Source of the DNA: Calidifontibacillus erzurumensis
GTDB taxonomy: Bacteria > Bacillota > Bacilli > Bacillales > Bacillaceae_J
NCBI RefSeq assembly: GCF_013303125.1
Contig: NZ_JABTTE010000001.1
Span: 124,001-188,000, forward strand
DNA: 64,000 nucleotides
Reading direction: 5' to 3'
The translations under genes were made by a program, and so were the position numbers. Shown here in pieces: positions 59,755-64,000 of this stretch. Below the pieces are notes generated by a model. It had not been told where the DNA came from, searched no databases, and was given only the letters and a program-made list of their open reading frames with translations. How positions within the stretch are numbered: position 1 is the first letter of the stretch; the number at the start of each line of letters is the position of its first letter.

Positions 59755-60432
59755 ATGATGAGAAATAAATTACGGAATGAAGATATTGGTATATGGAGTA
59801 AACAAAACGGGATCGAATGGGGAAGTGCTTTAAAATGGGAAGGAAAAAAAATATTACAAAAATTTCGAACCTACAAATATGCTTATGCAATTAGCAATAA
59901 GCATGGCTTACAACTGGAATGCGAAGATTTCGTTCATCCAAATCAAAAGATTTTTTTGAAAAAAATTACACTTCATAATGATTCAAGGAAATATCAGGAT
60001 TTAACGCTATTTTTCCAGCAGGATATTGGAATTCAAAATGGTACAGCATTTTTTAGCATGTCGAATCGAACGATCTTTCACGAAGATAAAGGTCGTTATG
60101 TTCTTTTTAATGGTATGATTGATAATAGAGGAATTAGTCAATATACGACATGGCAAGATAATGATTTTTACAACAAGAATTTTTTGAATATTGAAAATGG
60201 TTCGTTATTATTGAATCCGATTGCAGCCGGCCAAGTGAAAAGTGCTTTTTCGATTGAAACTACAATGTTGCCTTATGAAATTAAACGAGGTTATTATTGG
60301 GCTATCGCAGCAAATGATTTGCATGAAATTCAACAACTGAATGAATATATGCAAAGGGACCCTGAAAAGCTTGTAAAAGATTTCATTGAAGAGACATTTG
60401 GCTCCAAAGTGATGATCCCTCAGATCAATTAA
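59755..60432 (+). CDS. Orphan N-terminal domain of a GH15 glucosidase-like protein
   Basis: The 225-residue product resembles the N-terminal beta-sandwich domain of bacterial and archaeal GH15 (glucoamylase/glucodextranase-type) enzymes: LQLECEDFVHPNQKIFLKKI, LTLFFQQDIGI, GRYVLFNG, LLNPIAAGQVKSAFSI, RGYYWAIAANDLHEIQQLN. In those proteins of about 600-700 residues an (alpha/alpha)6 barrel with the catalytic glutamates follows; here the frame ends with TAA and no barrel sequence follows before rpmG. It is either a truncated gene or a stand-alone domain. The ATG at 59755 follows GGGTG by six bases. Confidence 0.65.
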   Translation: MMRNKLRNEDIGIWSKQNGIEWGSALKWEGKKILQKFRTYKYAYAISNKHGLQLECEDFVHPNQKIFLKKITLHNDSRKYQDLTLFFQQDIGIQNGTAFFSMSNRTIFHEDKGRYVLFNGMIDNRGISQYTTWQDNDFYNKNFLNIENGSLLLNPIAAGQVKSAFSIETTMLPYEIKRGYYWAIAANDLHEIQQLNEYMQRDPEKLVKDFIEETFGSKVMIPQIN

Positions 60433-60559
60433 CATCTTGAATATTTAATATATATTTGATATTATATTTAAGTCTGAAATCGTCATTTATACAAATTAAT
60501 GATCGTGACGAAAGTTGAACTATTAGATGAATAAATGAATGAAGTTTGGAGGGATATAC

Positions 60560-60709
60560 ATGCGTGTTAACATTACTTTAGCTTGCACAGAAAGCGGACA
60601 TCGCAACTATATTACTACTAAAAATAAGCGTACCAACTCTGAGCGTCTTGAGCTAAAAAAATATTGCCCACATTGCAAAACTCATACAATCCATCGTGAA
60701 ACAAAATAA
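60560..60709 (+). CDS. rpmG: 50S ribosomal protein L33 with atypical zinc ribbon
   Basis: A 49-residue L33 ([20 protein letters not shown] at the start, HRETK at the end) preceded by GGAGGG. Zinc-type L33 has two CxxC pairs and the zinc-free type has lost them. Here the first pair is CTES (Cys9, Ser12) and the second, CPHC (Cys36, Cys39), is intact, leaving three of four cysteines; the nearby His14 might act as fourth ligand. It is followed at once by a terminator. Confidence 0.95.
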   Translation: MRVNITLACTESGHRNYITTKNKRTNSERLELKKYCPHCKTHTIHRETK

Positions 60710-60739
60710 AACAGTAGGAATTGATTCCTACTGTTTTTT
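60710..60739 (+). terminator. Terminator after rpmG
   Basis: AACAGTAGGAAT and ATTCCTACTGTT form a perfect stem with a tiny loop, followed by a T run. Confidence 0.93.
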
Positions 60740-60780
60740 TACATTTTCATAAAAGCTTGAAAAGAGGGACAAAGGAACGT

Positions 60781-61350
60781 ATGAATAAAACAGAAATAAG
60801 GAAGAGAATTTTAAGTAAGCTCAAGGCATTGCCCCATCCTACATATGTAGAGTGGTCAAATCAGATTGCTGTTAAATTATATAATTTGGAAACTTGGAAA
60901 AGCAGTGATACGATTGCAATTACAATTTCGAGAGGGAAAGAAGTTGATACAAAATCAATCATTGAGAAGGCTTGGCAGGAAGGGAAACGGATTGTCGTTC
61001 CTAAATGCAAACCAGAGACGAAAGAAATGACATTTCGTATATTAGAATCATTTGATCAGTTGGAAGTTGTATATTATGGATTGGAAGAACCAAAAGAATG
61101 TATAACAAAGGCAGTTTCCACTGATGAAATTGATGCTGTGATTGTGCCGGGAGTTGTTTTTAATTTGGATGGTTATCGCATCGGATATGGAGGCGGTTAT
61201 TATGATCGCTTTTTAACTAACTATAACGGGTGCACAATTGCACTTGCATTTGAAATGCAGCTCGTTTCGCAAATACCGGTTGAAGATCATGATATTCCGG
61301 TTCAAACAATTATTACGAATGAACGGGTATTACTATGTCACACATCGTAA
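60781..61350 (+). CDS. yqgN: 5-formyltetrahydrofolate cyclo-ligase
   Basis: This enzyme uses ATP to convert 5-formyl-THF to 5,10-methenyl-THF, returning it to one-carbon metabolism. The 189-residue protein has the N-terminal Lys/Arg motif MNKTEIRKRILSKLK and the conserved ATP/substrate loop GYRIGYGGGYYDRFL (about 144-158). ATG 60781 follows AAAGGA and gives the usual family length. It overlaps the next gene by 16 bases. Confidence 0.94.
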   Translation: MNKTEIRKRILSKLKALPHPTYVEWSNQIAVKLYNLETWKSSDTIAITISRGKEVDTKSIIEKAWQEGKRIVVPKCKPETKEMTFRILESFDQLEVVYYGLEEPKECITKAVSTDEIDAVIVPGVVFNLDGYRIGYGGGYYDRFLTNYNGCTIALAFEMQLVSQIPVEDHDIPVQTIITNERVLLCHTS

Positions 61351-62135
61351 TCCATTGTTTATTATTTATGTTTGTTGTATTCGCTGCTGTTAGTGGTTAT
61401 CGGTTTCAATCTCTTACGATATCTGGAGCTTGGGCGACTGTTGTTGTCGGTACCATCATTATAGCAGCATTTCAGTTTCAAGGATTATTTCTCCTTGGTA
61501 CATTTTTCGTGACTTCAAGCTTTTGGAGCAAGTATAAACAGCAGAAAAAAAAATGCGTTGAAGAGAAAATTCATAAAAGTGGTGCCCGGGATTGTGTTCA
61601 AGTATTTGCTAATGGGGGAATGCCAGCAATTTTAGGTTTATTTTACCTCCTTTTTCAGGAAGAGATATTTCTATACATGTTTATTGTTTCCATCGCAACG
61701 GCTAATTCTGACACATGGGCATCAGAAATCGGTTCTACAAGCCGAAAACCACCGATTCACATATTGACTTGGAAACGTGTAGGGGCAGGTACATCTGGCG
61801 CTATTTCTTTTCTTGGTACAGTTAGTGCATTCTCGGGTGCACTCTTAATCGGAATCATTAGCGTTTTTCTATGGGAAGAGGTATCATTACAATTAGGAAT
61901 TTTCATGAGTGTGCTTGGGTTTATTGGTCATTTTATTGATACAGTACTCGGGGCAACTGTCCAGATTACATATGTTTGTCCAAAATGTCGTATCATTACT
62001 GAAAAAACAATCCATTGTCAACTGCCAACGCAGCCAATCAAAGGGTTCCGCCTCTTCAATAATGATACCGTCAATTTTTTGTCTATTCTTTTAAGCGCAT
62101 TATTAATCTTTTTATTCCCGATGTTTTGGAGTTGA
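61335..62135 (+). CDS. DUF92 family membrane protein
   Basis: The 266-residue protein has about seven transmembrane segments and the DUF92/TMEM19 motif SIATANSDTWASEIG (about 119-133), with GTSGAISFLGT and VCPKC further on. Relatives include plant VTE6, a phytyl-phosphate kinase, so prenyl-phosphate metabolism is possible; bacterial members are uncharacterised. It overlaps the folate gene by 16 bases and precedes the ThiF-like gene by four. Confidence 0.85.
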   Translation: MSHIVIHCLLFMFVVFAAVSGYRFQSLTISGAWATVVVGTIIIAAFQFQGLFLLGTFFVTSSFWSKYKQQKKKCVEEKIHKSGARDCVQVFANGGMPAILGLFYLLFQEEIFLYMFIVSIATANSDTWASEIGSTSRKPPIHILTWKRVGAGTSGAISFLGTVSAFSGALLIGIISVFLWEEVSLQLGIFMSVLGFIGHFIDTVLGATVQITYVCPKCRIITEKTIHCQLPTQPIKGFRLFNNDTVNFLSILLSALLIFLFPMFWS

Positions 62136-62139
62136 TTTG

Positions 62140-63156
62140 ATGAGCAATTTCACAAGATATTCAAGGCAAATCCTTTTTTCGCCAATTGGCGAAGAAGGAC
62201 AGCAAAAGTTATTAAATAGTTCAGTTCTTATTGTAGGCATGGGCGCATTAGGAACTGCTCTTGCTAATCATTTAGTCCGAGCTGGCGTAGGCTTTGTGCG
62301 TTTTGTAGACCGAGATTATGTAGAAATGAGCAATTTGCAGCGGCAAATGCTTTTCGATGAAGAGGATGTTACACTTGCTTTGCCAAAAGCCATTGCGGCC
62401 AAACGGAAGCTTTCAAACATTAATTCTTCTGTTCAGCTTGATGCAATCGTCGCTGATGTGTCTCCGAAAAATATTGAAGAGCTCCTTGATGGAATAGATA
62501 TTGTTGTTGATGGAACAGATAATTTTCAAACACGTTTTTTATTAAATGATGCTTGCTTCAAAAAGGGCATTCCTTTTGTTTACGGCGGTGCAGTAAGTTC
62601 ACGTGGAATGTCAGCAATTTTTGTTCCCTATGAAACACCTTGTTTGCGCTGTTTTATTTCATCAAGCGATCAAGGTGGACAAACATGCGATACAATAGGT
62701 GTCATTTCACCGATTATTGATATTATTGCTTCATTAGAGGCTGTTGAAGTCTTAAAATTTCTCGTCGGTGATCAAAAGAATCGCAGAACTAGTTTGCTAT
62801 CGATCGATATTTGGAACAATTACCGCTACGAAATGAAGTTTTCTGCTCCTAGAAGCGATTGTCCGACATGTCAAAAACACGAATATCCTGCATTAGATTT
62901 TTCTGAAAAAGAGAACGTGACGGTTTTATGCGGTAGAGAAACAGTGCAAATCCATGTTGCTGATCATTTTAACTTAGAGGAATGGTTTGAACGTTTTCAG
63001 CCGATTGGAAAAGTTCAAAAGACGCCATTTTTATTAAAAATAGAACTTCCTGAAGGAGAACGGCTCGTATTATTCCCGGATGGGCGGGTGCTCGTACAAG
63101 GAACGGAAGATGAGGTAAGGGCGAAAACATTATATGCTCGCTATATCGGACTTTAA
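62140..63156 (+). CDS. ThiF/MoeB family adenylyltransferase-like protein
   Basis: The 338-residue protein is an E1-like enzyme of the ThiF/MoeB/HesA family: ATP-binding GMGALGTALANHLVRAG (about 33-49), RQMLF arginine finger, the aspartate in VVDGTDNFQTR, and zinc cysteines CLRC and CPTC. It lacks a rhodanese domain but has a C-terminal beta-grasp-like segment (about 260-338). Such enzymes adenylate the C-terminal glycine of ThiS or MoaD sulfur carriers. No sulfur carrier gene is adjacent, so thiamine and molybdopterin roles cannot be told apart. ATG 62140 was preferred to TTG 62137. Confidence 0.85.
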   Translation: MSNFTRYSRQILFSPIGEEGQQKLLNSSVLIVGMGALGTALANHLVRAGVGFVRFVDRDYVEMSNLQRQMLFDEEDVTLALPKAIAAKRKLSNINSSVQLDAIVADVSPKNIEELLDGIDIVVDGTDNFQTRFLLNDACFKKGIPFVYGGAVSSRGMSAIFVPYETPCLRCFISSSDQGGQTCDTIGVISPIIDIIASLEAVEVLKFLVGDQKNRRTSLLSIDIWNNYRYEMKFSAPRSDCPTCQKHEYPALDFSEKENVTVLCGRETVQIHVADHFNLEEWFERFQPIGKVQKTPFLLKIELPEGERLVLFPDGRVLVQGTEDEVRAKTLYARYIGL

Positions 63157-63278
63157 TTCATAATTTTTGTAAGAGCGGGAAAGATAGTAAAGAAATTGAG
63201 ACGGGTTTTGGTCAATGTCTTTCAATCGAATAAATAAATATCCGTTAATTTGGAATTGACTAAAAAGGGAGGATATTT

Positions 63279-63458
63279 ATGCAAAATGATTTTTTTAAAA
63301 TAATTCTTATTACCGCTCTTTCATTTTTTCTTTACCGCTATCGCTATCGTATCTTAAATTTTTTGCTTAACCAGCCGATGCTCAGGCAAATTATGGTCAA
63401 ATCATTCATCGGAAGTCCATTTATACGTGAGCGAATGATGGGACAATTGTTTCGTTAA
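63279..63458 (+). CDS. Small basic membrane-associated protein
   Basis: A 59-residue protein starts at ATG 63279, seven bases after GGGAGG. It has one hydrophobic N-terminal helix (about 5-18), then an Arg/Tyr-rich junction (YRYRYR) and an amphipathic basic tail ending MMGQLFR. No family was recognised. The strong ribosome site supports real translation. Confidence 0.65.
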   Translation: MQNDFFKIILITALSFFLYRYRYRILNFLLNQPMLRQIMVKSFIGSPFIRERMMGQLFR

Positions 63459-63676
63459 TTACAGTGGAAAGGTTTTTGGTTTCATTGAAAAAGATTGTTC
63501 AAGTTGAAATACCTTTTTGTTTGTAAGCTCAAAAGCTAGGTAAATGTTTATTAAAATCGGAGAAAATCCTCTACCTTGACAATGATATAAATAACTATGT
63601 ATGGCGGTTTATTATCCGCCCCTTTTTTTTATATAATAATAAATAATATAGGTTATTGAAGAAAGTAGGTGGGGGT
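63459..63676. other. Intergenic region with a terminator before gluP
   Basis: A TTGACA at 63576 lacks a well spaced -10. GGCGG and CCGCC (63604-63620) with a T8 tail form a terminator. An ATATAAT follows at about 63631 and could be part of the gluP promoter. Confidence 0.45.
63604..63630 (+). terminator. Terminator before gluP
   Basis: GGCGG, a 7-base loop TTTATTA, then TCCGCC and a T8 tail. Confidence 0.75.
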
Positions 63677-64000
63677 TTGTACAGCACCCTAAGTCAAGAT
63701 ATATTGTTTTGGCGTTTGGCATATGAATTAGTTCGAAACTACCGTTTTCGTGTTCTTAAAATGAGCGAGCAAGGCGAGCTTTGGTTGGAACAGATGGAAG
63801 GAAAAAATAAAAATATTGTCCGGCTTTTGCGCTATGATATTGATTGGGGAAATTGGCTTCTACATGATATTGAACAAACTGAAAAAGTGATTCGTAAATA
63901 TAAAGAGGCACCTTATAGAAAAAAAATGAATGCTTATAATATTTATATTTCCACTTATCCCCCCGTTGATGATTGGGAGCATAGGCTTGATCGTTCTATA
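63677..64000 (+). CDS. gluP: Rhomboid protease GluP, N-terminal part
   Basis: The window ends within this gene: 108 residues of the cytoplasmic N-terminal domain are visible, starting at TTG 63677 after AGGTGGGGG. The order of features LFWRLAYELV, ELWLEQ, VRLLRYDIDW and PPVDDWE matches the N-terminus of B. subtilis YqgP/GluP, a rhomboid intramembrane serine protease with TPR repeats at the C-terminus. The catalytic transmembrane part lies outside the window. Confidence 0.85.
   Translation, partial: MYSTLSQDILFWRLAYELVRNYRFRVLKMSEQGELWLEQMEGKNKNIVRLLRYDIDWGNWLLHDIEQTEKVIRKYKEAPYRKKMNAYNIYISTYPPVDDWEHRLDRSI

Noticed and set aside
59558-59890. Minus-strand ORF of 110 codons
   Set aside because: Overlaps the start of the better supported GH15-like gene; Phe/Ile-rich translation typical of AT-rich antisense sequence.

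Overview
This is an AT-rich chromosomal segment from a Bacillaceae bacterium. The main support is gene order: lepA-hemW-hrcA-grpE-dnaK-dnaJ-prmA-rsmE-mtaB, rpsU-yqeY-yqeZ-floA-yqfB-yqfC-yqfD-phoH-ybeY-dgkA-cdd-era-yqzL-recO, ccpN-yqfL-dnaG-sigA, cccA, trmK-yqfO, ispH, yqfQ, cshB-nfo, ispG, sodA, pst and gluP follow the Bacillus subtilis yqe/yqf/yqg region almost gene for gene. A perfect CIRCE element, sporulation genes yqfC/yqfD, a sigma-H-like promoter and Gram-positive lipoproteins agree. The species cannot be named from the sequence alone.

Layout. 1-11.7 kb: 3' part of lepA, hemW, the CIRCE-controlled heat-shock operon with RNA and ribosome modification genes, and deoC. 11.8-12.7 kb: a Na/phosphate symporter on the minus strand. 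12.9-22.4 kb: rpsU, yqeY, membrane-domain genes (NfeD/flotillin), sporulation genes, phoH, ybeY, dgkA, cdd, era, yqzL, recO. 22.5-27.4 kb: ccpN, the PPDK regulatory protein, primase and the housekeeping sigma factor. 27.4-38.2 kb: a membrane protein, cytochrome c550, trmK, yqfO, ispH, yqfQ, cshB, nfo, ispG and small membrane or LysM proteins. 38.3-39.1 kb: six intact tRNA genes and one truncated tRNA-Phe copy. 39.4-40.8 kb: sodA and an acetyltransferase.

41.1-52.4 kb is an accessory insertion that B. subtilis does not have between sodA and yqgE, and is the most interesting part. On one strand it encodes a divergent urocanate hydratase, a DUF917 (thiohydantoin desulfurase-type) protein, an IclR regulator, an allantoinase/hydantoinase-type amidohydrolase, an M20 carbamoylase, a four-gene OpuC-type betaine ABC transporter and a histidine-ammonia-lyase homologue that has lost the MIO cofactor triad. 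Taken in reaction order (uptake, trimethylamine elimination, hydration, desulfurisation, ring opening, carbamoyl removal), this matches a complete route for turning ergothioneine, or a close thiohistidine betaine, into glutamate. Tandem palindromes in front of the first gene look like the operator for the IclR protein.

52.5-64 kb returns to the conserved backbone: a YqgE-type MFS protein, the PhoP-controlled pstS-C-A-B operon ending in a decayed phoU, two small minus-strand envelope genes, an orphan N-terminal domain of a GH15 glucosidase, rpmG with an atypical zinc ribbon, 5-formyl-THF cyclo-ligase, a DUF92 membrane protein, a ThiF/MoeB-like enzyme and the start of the rhomboid protease gluP. 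Compared with B. subtilis, pgpH, glyQS, yqxD, zur and pbpA are missing from their usual positions.
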